Notes under the pieces: generated by a model
What the model was told of the DNA's origin: nothing
What the model saw: only the letters and a program-made list of their open reading frames with translations
Databases searched by the model: none
Origin: Thermoplasmata archaeon
GTDB lineage: Archaea > Thermoplasmatota > Thermoplasmata > Thermoplasmatales > Thermoplasmataceae
Reading direction: 5' to 3'
DNA length: 12,871 nt
Assembly: GCA_021792045.1 (NCBI GenBank)
Contig: JAJYVJ010000045.1
Coordinates: forward strand, 1 to 12,871
Position numbers and translations under genes: made by a program
Shown: positions 1-7,202 of the stretch, one piece after another
Position numbering within the stretch: position 1 is the first letter of the stretch
Layout of the letters: each line of letters starts with the position of its first letter

Positions 1-225
1 TTTATTCTTCTGGAGTTCAATCTATAATTGTTAAATTAGTTGTTCTGTGTTCCCCTACGACTTCAGATCGCCGAATTAGTGGCGATATACCGGATAAAGA
101 AATAGCGAATATTTTTATTAACATCACTATATCGAATTTAACATGGTCTACAAACAAATTACAAGTGCATACAGTTGCATTTGCTTAGATTCTTTGAATG
201 GAGAAAGGGAAAGGCGATCAGAGTA

Positions 226-1023
226 ATGACAAAAAAGTGCCCTATTTGTGGTTTCGAAAATCTTGATGATGCTAAGTTTTGCTCTTCCTGTGGTTATTCA
301 TTCTCATCTGAAAGTTCTTCCAGCGGTTCGACGGCTTCCGGCACGTCCGCAAATCAGGATACGGCTGGAAAGAGCAGGTTGACTAGAGCATTTGACCTAT
401 TCATGAAAAATCTCGCAATTGTGATTCCTTCAGTTGTATTGCTCGTAGTGGAAATTATACTGATGGTGATCCTTGGCGCCTTGGCAATGTCATTCTTTTT
501 ATTCTCTGGCTACTCCATTACTTCTTTTACAGTAGCATCAATCCTTGCTCATGTAATGAGTGCGATTGTATCAGTTATAATCGCTGTGTTGTACTTCTTG
601 ACTTTGCACGCTACCATGTATGGCGCTAAGGAAGTAATTCACAACAGGAACGTCGATTTGAATTCAACTTTCAAGAGAGCCATCCCTACTTTTCACGACC
701 TTCTTAAACCAATAATTTTGATCATAATTATTGGGGCGTTGCTAGGCTACATCGATGAGTTCCTTTCAATCTTGGTTGTCGGTGTCTTAAGCGTTCCGGT
801 GTACATAATGTCAGCCTCAATGATCCAGGGGAAAATTAAAGGATTGTCTGAATCAATTAACTGGTTTATTGAATTATTCAATAAAGATGGCTCGAGTGCT
901 ATCGTAATCCTGCTCGGATCACTGTTTAGCCTTATTCCGGTTCTTAATATTTTTGCAATTCCGTATACGGCAGAGCTCACCTATATTTCTGTGGATGAAA
1001 TTGCGGCGCCACAATCAAAGTAA
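226..1023 (+). CDS. Zinc-ribbon membrane protein of unknown function
   Basis: A 265-residue protein that I cannot assign to a named function. Residues 5-22 form a zinc ribbon, CPIC then 10 residues then CSSC (C5, C8, C19, C22). A serine/glycine-rich linker follows (about 24-48), then a hydrophobic C-terminal part with four or five likely membrane segments (about 63-95, 101-130, 160-200, 224-246). A cytoplasmic zinc ribbon tethered to a polytopic membrane domain is a common archaeal layout, so a sensing or scaffolding role is possible but unproven. An in-frame TTG at 175 would add 17 residues. I prefer ATG 226 because the ribbon usually begins right at the N-terminus and because GGCGATC (213-219), one mismatch from the archaeal Shine-Dalgarno GGTGATC, lies six bases before it. 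It is a stand-alone gene. Confidence 0.75.
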   Translation: MTKKCPICGFENLDDAKFCSSCGYSFSSESSSSGSTASGTSANQDTAGKSRLTRAFDLFMKNLAIVIPSVVLLVVEIILMVILGALAMSFFLFSGYSITSFTVASILAHVMSAIVSVIIAVLYFLTLHATMYGAKEVIHNRNVDLNSTFKRAIPTFHDLLKPIILIIIIGALLGYIDEFLSILVVGVLSVPVYIMSASMIQGKIKGLSESINWFIELFNKDGSSAIVILLGSLFSLIPVLNIFAIPYTAELTYISVDEIAAPQSK

Positions 1024-1340
1024 GTTTAACGTATGCTCCAGAGAAATTCTCTTTCGCAAGAAATGGTTTGAATGGAGCAAAACTCTATCATTTCCCTAAA
1101 CGTATCACATTTTTCACCCGTAGACAAAAGTGAAAGTGATCCGATCGCATATTGTTTTATGCATACCTTCATTGGTAAAGTCGGATGGATCAGCCATGAG
1201 GTACGGAGTACCCTCTGGTCGAGTAGAATTCAAGCTAATGGATACCCGGTCAGTAATTTTTGATGTTGGAATCCCCATGAGAAAGCTGGGGACGGAGGTC
1301 ATATCAACGTCACATAATCTTATGTCATTTTATCAACAAA
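1024..1340. other. Intergenic gap with no supportable gene
   Basis: Between the zinc-ribbon gene and the Fur promoter there are short overlapping open frames on both strands (1072-1263 plus, 1130-1357 plus, 1114-1302 minus). None has a recognisable motif, a good ribosome-binding site or a family resemblance that I can name, and they exclude one another. I therefore call no gene here. The stretch may contain decayed coding DNA. Confidence 0.5.
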
Positions 1341-1358
1341 TTTTAATTACTAAGTAAT
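1341..1358 (+). promoter_or_regulatory. fur promoter with palindromic operator
   Basis: The perfect inverted repeat ATTACT-A-AGTAAT (1346-1358) overlaps the AT-rich TATA-like element TTTTAATTA (1341-1349). That element is centred about 28 bases before the TTG start at 1373, as expected for a leaderless archaeal transcript. A palindrome over the TATA region directly before a Fur-family gene is the usual layout of an autorepression site. The assignment to this regulator is inference. Confidence 0.5.
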
Positions 1359-1372
1359 ACTATTGAAGGTCA

Positions 1373-1786
1373 TTGAACTATTACGTGACAGCACTTAAGA
1401 ATGCTAAATTTAAAATAACACCGCAAAGGCTTGCAGTTGTGGACTTTGTTAGCAAAAATACTCTTGGACACTTCACAGCTGAACAGGTTTTTAGAAGTGC
1501 AAAAGAGAACGAACCCACGATCACTCTGGCCACTACGTATAACGCCCTTTATGCTCTGGAGAAATCAGGTGCTTTGAGGTCCTTTGAATTAAAAAATACT
1601 ACCTGGTTTGAGTCAAGAATTAAATTTCACGCAAATTTCATATGCAATGAATGTGGGAAAATCTACGATATCGATGTTGATGAGAAAAAATTGAAGAGTT
1701 TGATAAATTCGAAAGGCTTCGATATCGAAAACATGGATCTAATTATCAGGGGTACATGCGAGAATTGTCTAAAAACTGGGAATTAA
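1373..1786 (+). CDS. Fur-family metal-dependent transcriptional regulator
   Basis: A 137-residue Fur/PerR/Zur-family repressor. The N-terminal winged helix includes TPQRLAVVDFV (16-26) and the recognition-helix region TLATTYNALYALEKSGAL (51-68). The C-terminal dimerisation domain has the structural zinc site C91xxC94 and C129xxC132. H33 and H86 match regulatory-site ligands of PerR/Fur, but the second His of the usual HxH pair is Asn here (HAN, 86-88), so metal choice or peroxide sensing cannot be assumed. The start is TTG 1373: an in-frame TGA lies at 1364-1366 and no upstream start fits. GAAGGT (1365-1370) sits too close to be a normal Shine-Dalgarno, which agrees with a leaderless message. 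It is monocistronic and probably autoregulated through the palindrome at 1346-1358. Whether it senses iron, manganese, zinc or peroxide is not decidable from sequence. Confidence 0.88.
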   Translation: MNYYVTALKNAKFKITPQRLAVVDFVSKNTLGHFTAEQVFRSAKENEPTITLATTYNALYALEKSGALRSFELKNTTWFESRIKFHANFICNECGKIYDIDVDEKKLKSLINSKGFDIENMDLIIRGTCENCLKTGN

Positions 1787-2140
1787 AGTAAAGGCAATAC
1801 GGCATCATTCAATCATAGTCTAATTTTATAGAATCGAAGATGAAAAGCAATCCTCTCTTGTGTAACCAAGATTGTAATTCTCTTTTACCTGTTAGTCTTA
1901 ATTTCAAACTGGAATAATCTCTACCTGTAAACAATAGGAACTCCATGCTTTATTTATAGCCACTGCAAAATAATGTCAAAAGGCCTTATTTAATCACACA
2001 TTTTGTCGACGGGGATTGTCGCTCTTGCATTTCCTCATGTGAACGGATATCGCATCATTATTTTGCATCTACACCATTATGATCACTTTTTTTCAATAAA
2101 ATATTTGACAATCCAGGTAAACTGAGGAGTAGTCATTTCA
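1787..2140. other. Intergenic gap between convergent fur and folP
   Basis: A 354-base gap where the two flanking genes point toward each other. Both strands are full of stops in all frames and I see no RNA gene. The only structure that stands out is the inverted repeat listed separately (arms 1964-1975 and 2056-2067). Confidence 0.5.
1964..2067. repeat. 12-bp perfect inverted repeat with 80-base spacer
   Basis: TGCAAAATAATG at 1964-1975 is the exact reverse complement of CATTATTTTGCA at 2056-2067. The match does not extend on either side, and no target-site duplication is visible flanking it. It could be a chance match in AT-rich DNA, the ends of a small decayed element, or the base of a long RNA hairpin. 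Confidence 0.45.
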
Positions 2141-3187
2141 CTAAGGATACATTCTTGTCATTACTTCTATAGCATCTCTGTTTTCCTTTACGTCATGAAC
2201 TCTCAAATAATCAACACGGTTCTGAGCGAGGTATATCGACGTGGCTATAGTTCCCGGAAGCCTTCCTGACACATCTTCGCCAGTTATCTTACCCAAGAAT
2301 CCCTTTCTTGAGGTTCCAACTAATAGATCAGGTCCGAATTCAAACGATTTTATATCACGAAGAATATTTAAATTTCCATCGAGATCTTTTCCAAAACCTA
2401 TTCCTGGATCAACTATTATGTCATCAGCGGAAATACCTGCCTCAAACAAGTGAGCTGCTTGTTTATGAAGGAAATGAATTATCTCTGGAACGATATCTAA
2501 ATAGGTCGTTCGTTTTTGCATGTTTTCTGGTGTTCCTCTCATATGCATTACTATGCATTTCATTCTGTTCTCAAGTGCTATATGAACCATTTCTTCCTTT
2601 GTAAATCCTGATATATCATTGAGAAAAGAGATATATTGTGCGAATTTCCTTGCAGTTTCAGGATGCCGTGTATCTAGTGAGAGCGGTATTTCAGAGGTAG
2701 TAGAAAGATATTCAATGTAGGGACGAAGACGCGATATTTCATCTTCAGAAGAAATTTCTTTGCTTCCCGGTCTTGTGCTTTCCCCTCCGATATCAATTAC
2801 GTCTGGTTTTAGATCTATCAACAAGTCAAGATCGCGTGTGTCTGAAATTCTTGAGTCTGGAAAAAATGAATCCGGAGTGGCATTTACAATACCCATGATC
2901 TTCGGCTTCTTGAACAAGGTTTGTTTAAATTGGCCAACCTTCTTTATGGATCTTTGCAGGAAAGGAAAATTCTCAACGATTCCTGTGGTCGTTTTCTCAG
3001 TTAGATACGAAGAATTCAGTAAACAATGGTTCATCAAAACTCCCTCGATTGTCACAGGGTCTAATTTTTTAATTTTATTAGCTCTTAGTTCTTTTGTGTA
3101 AAAAAACTCGAACAGTTCGTATTTTGCCGCATTATCTGAATATTTTCTTCTTGCTGGAAAAGCGAAATCATCTAACATTTCTATCAT
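2141..3187 (-). CDS. folP: Dihydropteroate synthase with N-terminal extension
   Basis: Joins para-aminobenzoate to 6-hydroxymethyl-dihydropterin diphosphate to make dihydropteroate, a late cytoplasmic step of folate-type coenzyme synthesis. In the 348-residue product the catalytic TIM-barrel signatures run in order: IMGIVNATPDSF (97-108), IDIGGESTRPGS (131-142), LDTR (171-174), ND (190-191), MHMRGTPENMQ (214-224), DPGIGFGK (260-267), GTSRKGF (291-297) and RVHD (329-332). N102, T138, R139, D172, N190, D260, K295, R329 and H331 correspond to the known substrate-binding residues, so the enzyme looks intact. About 95 residues precede the barrel, while typical bacterial enzymes start almost at its first strand. 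That extension has no motif I recognise. M4 (ATG at 3176-3178) is an alternative start. No other pterin gene lies in the window, so it is a lone gene with its own promoter. Confidence 0.92.
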   Translation of the reverse strand: MIEMLDDFAFPARRKYSDNAAKYELFEFFYTKELRANKIKKLDPVTIEGVLMNHCLLNSSYLTEKTTTGIVENFPFLQRSIKKVGQFKQTLFKKPKIMGIVNATPDSFFPDSRISDTRDLDLLIDLKPDVIDIGGESTRPGSKEISSEDEISRLRPYIEYLSTTSEIPLSLDTRHPETARKFAQYISFLNDISGFTKEEMVHIALENRMKCIVMHMRGTPENMQKRTTYLDIVPEIIHFLHKQAAHLFEAGISADDIIVDPGIGFGKDLDGNLNILRDIKSFEFGPDLLVGTSRKGFLGKITGEDVSGRLPGTIATSIYLAQNRVDYLRVHDVKENRDAIEVMTRMYP

Positions 3188-3336
3188 ATTCTCATTTTCT
3201 TAGATACCAGAAGCATTATTACATTTCCTTATTACGATACCAATAGCGCAATCAAATTATAATGTTTTTTTTTCGCGTTTTGTTGGTTCAGGAAACCTTA
3301 TTATTAAATTTGCGATATACTAAAGGGGATAATAAT

Positions 3337-3771
3337 ATGCACTTTGATGGAACGTTTGAGGTAAAAGCACCTAGAGAAAAGCTGTACAATCTTTTGATGG
3401 ATCCGAATCAAGTCTCTTCCTGTATGCCAGGATTTAAAGGCATTGAGATAACATCACCGGAAGACTACACAATTGTCCTGAAGGTAGGGGTTGCCTTCAT
3501 AAAAACTGAGGTAAAGATGCACATGCTAGTAAAAGAGGCACAGTCACCTTCACACGCTAAGTTAGTCGGTAACGGTGTTAGTTCAAGTGGCAATCTCGAC
3601 ATGGAAGTCACAGCAGATCTAGCCGAAGAAAATGGCCAGACAACCATGAAGTGGGCAGCAGAAGCAAACGTAAGTGGGAAGTTAGCTTCGATGGGACAGC
3701 GTATGATAACTGGTCAGGCTGAAAAGATTATCAAGAATATGTTCGATTGTCTGAAAGCAAAGGTCGCCTAA
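3337..3771 (+). CDS. coxG: CoxG-like SRPBCC family protein
   Basis: A 144-residue START/SRPBCC-fold protein of the CoxG family. Diagnostic stretches are F-x-V-x-AP (7-12), LMDPNQVSSCMPG (20-32), the glycine-containing central strands, and VSGKLASMGQRMI (112-124), which matches the family's conserved helix start. Family members are encoded with carbon monoxide dehydrogenase and other molybdenum hydroxylases and have been linked to their membrane association or quinone delivery. The hydrophobic cavity itself is only inferred from the fold. An in-frame ATG at 3262 would add 25 untypical residues. ATG 3337 is preferred because AAAGGGGAT (3322-3330) is a good Shine-Dalgarno at proper spacing. A T-rich tract follows the stop. 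Together with the nearby MocA-like gene it suggests molybdenum-hydroxylase support, but no such enzyme is encoded in the window. Confidence 0.85.
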   Translation: MHFDGTFEVKAPREKLYNLLMDPNQVSSCMPGFKGIEITSPEDYTIVLKVGVAFIKTEVKMHMLVKEAQSPSHAKLVGNGVSSSGNLDMEVTADLAEENGQTTMKWAAEANVSGKLASMGQRMITGQAEKIIKNMFDCLKAKVA

Positions 3772-3800
3772 TCATTATTGTATGCAAGATCAACCCATAA

Positions 3801-4003
<203 letters not shown>

Positions 4004-4041
4004 TCAATAATTAATATTCAGTGTTGATATCATGTATTCCC

Positions 4042-4668
4042 ATGAGCATCAGAAAAAGCTCTTTGAAGGACTTATGTGCAATTATCTTATGCTCAGGCGT
4101 CTCGAAGAGATTCGGTAGCAACAAACTGACCGCGGACCTTAATGGAAAACCAATGTTATGGTATGTAATTAGCAATGTGCACAGATCAGGAATCAACGAT
4201 GTGTACCTGGTTACAAATCCAGTAATTCTTAGTGAACTTGAAGATCATTTTCCAAACGAAAATTACATTATTAATAAAAATTATAAGGAAGGTATATCTT
4301 CTTCGATAGTTTCAGCTATAAAGAAATTGAGATACAACTTCAGTAGAACCCTGATAATCAATGGTGACCAACCATTTTTTAACGCATCTCTTATCAGGGT
4401 TTTAGTTTCGACGCAGGATAGTCATCCAGAAAATATTGTATCCGCATCTTATATGGGGTCTCCGAGAAATCCCGCTATCTTCACTCACGAATTTTATGGA
4501 AAATTGCTTCTCCTTAGAGGTGATTCCGGTGCAAAGAGTCTTATCGACAGGAATATAACGAGGGTTTCGCTCGTTGAGATAGAAGATGAAACGTACCTGT
4601 TCGATATCGACACACGATATGATTACGAGAAAGCGAAGACCCGACTTTCAAGCTATTTATGTGCTTAA
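4042..4668 (+). CDS. MocA-like molybdenum cofactor nucleotidyltransferase
   Basis: A 208-residue NTP-transferase of the MobA/MocA type. Such enzymes attach CMP (MocA) or GMP (MobA) to molybdopterin to finish the cofactor. The nucleotide-binding loop reads LCSGVSKRFGSNK (16-28), close to the family LAAGxSxRxGxxK. Then come NYKEGISSSI (80-89), the metal-binding GDQP (108-111), SPRNPAIF (140-147), GDSGAK (160-165) and DIDTRYDY (188-195). The last two are typical of the MocA/CTP branch used by xanthine-oxidase-type hydroxylases, so cytidylyl transfer is favoured. GTG 4021 or TTG 4024 would add up to seven residues. ATG 4042 is chosen because the N-terminus is then short and typical, but no ribosome-binding site decides. 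It lies 3' of coxG on the same strand, with a dead peptidase fragment between. Confidence 0.82.
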   Translation: MSIRKSSLKDLCAIILCSGVSKRFGSNKLTADLNGKPMLWYVISNVHRSGINDVYLVTNPVILSELEDHFPNENYIINKNYKEGISSSIVSAIKKLRYNFSRTLIINGDQPFFNASLIRVLVSTQDSHPENIVSASYMGSPRNPAIFTHEFYGKLLLLRGDSGAKSLIDRNITRVSLVEIEDETYLFDIDTRYDYEKAKTRLSSYLCA

Positions 4669-4763
4669 CATTCGACGCTGAATTACCGTTTTTGCTGTTT
4701 ATCGGGACTTTGTTAGGCCAATAAATGAAAAAAATCTTTTACTTATAAAATATATCTCTTCTA

Positions 4764-5930
4764 ATGGCAGAAGAAGTCGTCAACGAAGGGATCCAAAAAT
4801 ATATAGTATCAATGCGCAGATTTTTTCACGAGAATCCAGAGCTAAGCTTCAAGGAAGATAAGACACTTGAAAGAATTAAGAGCGAACTTAGAACCCTTGG
4901 GTTACAAGTTCATGAGATAAAGGAAGGTGGGCTATACTCTGATATAGTCGGTGAGAAACCTGGGAAAACGGTAGCTGTCAGGGCAGATGTTGACGCGCTC
5001 CCCGTCACAGAAGAAACTGAAGTGCCTTTCAAATCGAAGAATATAGGGGTAATGCATGCTTGTGGTCACGATGCACACATGGCTATGCTTTTGGGTCTTG
5101 CAAAAGTTGCTGTTACTAGACGAGCGGAGCAACATGGAACTATAAGACTCTTGTTTCAAAGGGCAGAAGAGCGTCCTCCAGGAGGCGCGATATATCTCAT
5201 CAACGGAGGAGCACTAAAAGGCGTTGATTACGTCATTGGCCAGCACGTGTTCACAAGGTTCGAAAGTGGAAAAGCTGCATTCTTCTACAGGGAGGCTATG
5301 GCCAATGCAGATGAATTTACGATAAGAATTCATGGTAAAGGTGGTCACGGTTCTGCACCCGATGAAGCAATTGATGCTTTGATGGTCGCATCTGAGTATG
5401 TCACAACGGCTCAGACAATAGTGTCTCGCCTTGTGAGCCCAAAGAGACCAGCCGTTGTGACTTTCGGCACTTTTCAAGCTGGTTATAGGTATAATATCAT
5501 AGCAGCACACGCAGAACTAACAGGAACAGTCAGAACGTTTGACGACGAAACGAGAAATATAATCAAGGTTAGTCTCAAGAAATTACTCTCTCATCTCTGC
5601 GATGCGTATGGGGCAATATACGAGTTTGATTACCAGGAAGGCTATCCTGCCGTGGTAAACAACGAAAAAGTTACCCGCATCGTAGAACATGTGGCTTCGG
5701 AAATACTCGGTCCGGAAAATATATTGCACCCGGACCCTGATATGGGTGGAGAGGATTTTGCATATTATCTTCAAAAGGTACCAGGAACATTCTATTTTCT
5801 TGCAGTAGGCAACAAGAATAAGGGCATCGACAGCCCCCAGCATAGTCCAACGTATAATGTTGATGAAGATGCGCTTCCAAAAGGGACAGAAATACTTTAT
5901 AAATCAGCAATCGCGCTTTTAAGTAGCTGA
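4764..5930 (+). CDS. M20D family amidohydrolase / carboxypeptidase
   Basis: A 388-residue zinc amidohydrolase related to IAA-amino-acid hydrolase, hippurate hydrolase and the archaeal carboxypeptidase CpsA. It would cleave N-acyl or peptide bonds next to a free carboxylate in the cytoplasm. Motifs in order: FHENPELSFKE (21-31), VRADVDALP (72-80), MHACGHDAHMAMLLG (97-111), AEERPPGGA (134-142), GQHV (159-162), GKGGHGSAPD (191-200) in the lid/dimerisation domain, GGEDFAYY (328-335) and SPQHSPTYNVDE (357-368). Predicted metal ligands are C100, H102, E136, H161 and H360, with E135 as catalytic base. All are present, so it should be active. There is no signal peptide. ATG 4764 has no Shine-Dalgarno. 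TTATAAAA (4743-4750) lies upstream, though slightly closer than usual for a leaderless gene. The true substrate cannot be told from sequence. It is monocistronic. Confidence 0.92.
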   Translation: MAEEVVNEGIQKYIVSMRRFFHENPELSFKEDKTLERIKSELRTLGLQVHEIKEGGLYSDIVGEKPGKTVAVRADVDALPVTEETEVPFKSKNIGVMHACGHDAHMAMLLGLAKVAVTRRAEQHGTIRLLFQRAEERPPGGAIYLINGGALKGVDYVIGQHVFTRFESGKAAFFYREAMANADEFTIRIHGKGGHGSAPDEAIDALMVASEYVTTAQTIVSRLVSPKRPAVVTFGTFQAGYRYNIIAAHAELTGTVRTFDDETRNIIKVSLKKLLSHLCDAYGAIYEFDYQEGYPAVVNNEKVTRIVEHVASEILGPENILHPDPDMGGEDFAYYLQKVPGTFYFLAVGNKNKGIDSPQHSPTYNVDEDALPKGTEILYKSAIALLSS

Positions 5931-6538
5931 TTCAAGAGGAATAGTAGACCGCGAAATAATCTCTAATTTTTATTGGTGGGATTAATAAAGGAAGGACTCC
6001 ATTTTATGAAGAAGACAGACTCAGAGAAGGGATACAGACCGCCATAATTTACGTAGAATGTCCATAAACAAGGCACTAACATTTGCCATAATATGGAGAA
6101 ATTTAATTGTAGCTCATTAATCTAAAACCAACTTTAAGTTTCTTCTTAGGATTCATGCAAATGAATTAAATGCAAACAGCGGCAATAAACTTTTGAAATT
6201 GATTTCTGATGATATCTGAAGTGATGAGAGATTCGTGACTTACGTAATGCGACTTTCCTGCCCGGGGGATTCAGTGATGCTGAGTGATCAACAGCAAATA
6301 ATGGAAAGAAATTGTTGTCCATAATTGAGGAAATTAGGAATGAAGCCAAAAGATTGGCGCTTAAAGTTGAGAATAGAAAAGTATTGCAAGGAATATGTTA
6401 AACATCAATTCCTAATTACTTTGTATTCATGGTTGATGATAGTATATCGAGGTGTAAAATAGATCAGCTCAGAAATTATAACGTTGTTGGTCATATTCCT
6501 TATTAATTAGCAGTCGATTCATAAAGCTTTATAAATTA
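5931..6538. other. Long non-coding gap, possibly decayed coding DNA
   Basis: Between the amidohydrolase and the yceI hairpin I find no gene with a start, stop and recognisable family. Short protein-like stretches occur in different plus-strand frames: an open frame at about 6010-6117, one at 6220-6321, and a lysine/glutamate-rich stretch at 6288-6398. The last two overlap in different frames, as a frameshifted remnant would, but none matches a family I can name. The minus-strand frame 6146-6349 also has no motif. AT content is high. Confidence 0.45.
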
Positions 6539-6570
6539 AGTAAAGCAAGAATAGGTATTCTTGCTTTACT
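6539..6570 (-). terminator. Perfect 15-bp hairpin behind yceI
   Basis: AGTAAAGCAAGAATA (6539-6553), two bases GG, then its exact reverse complement (6556-6570). It begins 23 bases after the yceI stop codon and would form a very stable stem in the yceI transcript. On the minus strand it is followed by AT-rich DNA but no long T-run. A 3'-end stabiliser or terminator is the simplest reading. A protein-binding palindrome is possible. Confidence 0.5.
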
Positions 6571-6593
6571 CCATCCAAATCCTGGAAGGAAAT

Positions 6594-7151
6594 TTATGGT
6601 TTAGAGAAAGCTTCAAGTGAAATATCTAGATTCACAATATCAGATAGAACAGCCCCTCCACCTTCCATTAGTTTGTTCCACTTTAGGCCAAACTCCTTCC
6701 TGTTAAGTTGTCCCTTCATTGAGAGTCCGAATCTTTCATTACCATAAGGATCAATAATTTTGCCTCCATATTCGCCAGTTAACTCTATGCGTTTCTGAAT
6801 CCCATGTATTCCTAGCATTCCTGAAACCTTCAAGTTTTCTCCCGAGACTTCCACTTTCTCTGTTTTGAACGATATGAAAGGAAATTTATCATCCCCAAGA
6901 AGAGTCTTATCTGTTCTAAGGTCATTATCTCTCATCTCATTATCGGTGTCTATGCTTTTCCAGTCTACATTTACTTCAGCTTTCAGCGTTTCTGGATGTG
7001 TGGGGTCGCCAATAATCTTCACGGTGTAGTTATTGAACTTACCTCGAACGGTGCTGATCATCATATGTCTTATTGAAAATCCTATGTTACTGTGCACTGT
7101 GTCTACTGTCCATTCCTTTTCTACAATATTTTGTACCATTGTTTTTCCCAT
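6594..7151 (-). CDS. YceI-family lipocalin-like protein
   Basis: A 185-residue YceI-like protein. Homologues fold as a lipocalin-like barrel and bind long isoprenoids such as polyprenyl chains or quinones. Diagnostic sequences are WTVDTVHSNIGFSIRHM (14-30) with VRGKF (35-39), the central SFKTEKVEV (94-102), LGIHGIQKRIEL (113-124), and FGLKWNKLMEGGGAVLSDIV (154-173). Unlike many bacterial members there is no signal peptide, so it should be cytoplasmic. ATG 7151 is used; M5 (ATG at 7137-7139) is possible. Its 51-base upstream region is shared with the divergent hxlR gene and is dense with repeats, which suggests HxlR control. A strong hairpin follows the stop. The ligand and exact role are unknown, and a quinone or lipid link to the neighbouring redox genes is inference. 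Confidence 0.9.
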   Translation of the reverse strand: MGKTMVQNIVEKEWTVDTVHSNIGFSIRHMMISTVRGKFNNYTVKIIGDPTHPETLKAEVNVDWKSIDTDNEMRDNDLRTDKTLLGDDKFPFISFKTEKVEVSGENLKVSGMLGIHGIQKRIELTGEYGGKIIDPYGNERFGLSMKGQLNRKEFGLKWNKLMEGGGAVLSDIVNLDISLEAFSKP

Positions 7152-7153
7152 TC

Positions 7154-7195
7154 AGGTATAATAATTACAGTTAAATACCTAAGGTAACTTACAGT
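7154..7195. promoter_or_regulatory. Divergent yceI/hxlR promoter and operator
   Basis: The TATA-like TTAAATA (7171-7177) is centred 29 bases before hxlR ATG 7203, which fits a leaderless message. Its reverse side lies about 23 bases from yceI ATG 7151. Directly after it is the perfect palindrome TACCT-A-AGGTA (7176-7186). The heptamer TTACAGT is repeated at 7165-7171 and 7189-7195. The start of the region, AGGTATAATAATTACAGT (7154-7171), echoes AGGTAACTTACAGT (7182-7195). Such crowding between a regulator and a divergent gene fits an HxlR operator controlling both; binding is inferred. Confidence 0.6.
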
Positions 7196-7202
7196 AAAGT
7201 AG

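Noticed and set aside
67..86. Hairpin ATCGCC ... GGCGAT with eight-base loop
   Set aside because: The six-base stem is too short to be meaningful without context; no gene end can be placed beside it.
1072..1357. Short plus-strand frames (1072-1263, 1130-1357) and a minus frame (1114-1302)
   Set aside because: They overlap each other, use weak starts, lack ribosome-binding sites and show no family motif.
4743..4750. TTATAAAA as promoter of the amidohydrolase gene
   Set aside because: It lies only 14-21 bases before the ATG, too close for the normal 25-base spacing, so I do not list it as a separate feature.
6206..6283. C/D-box sRNA-like sequence (CTGATGA, CTGA, GTGATGA, CTGA)
   Set aside because: Spacings do not fit: only three bases between C and D' and over 50 between C' and D, where about 12 are expected.
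6146..6349. Minus-strand frame of 67 codons
   Set aside because: No motif and an unusual composition, in a gap that looks decayed on the other strand as well.
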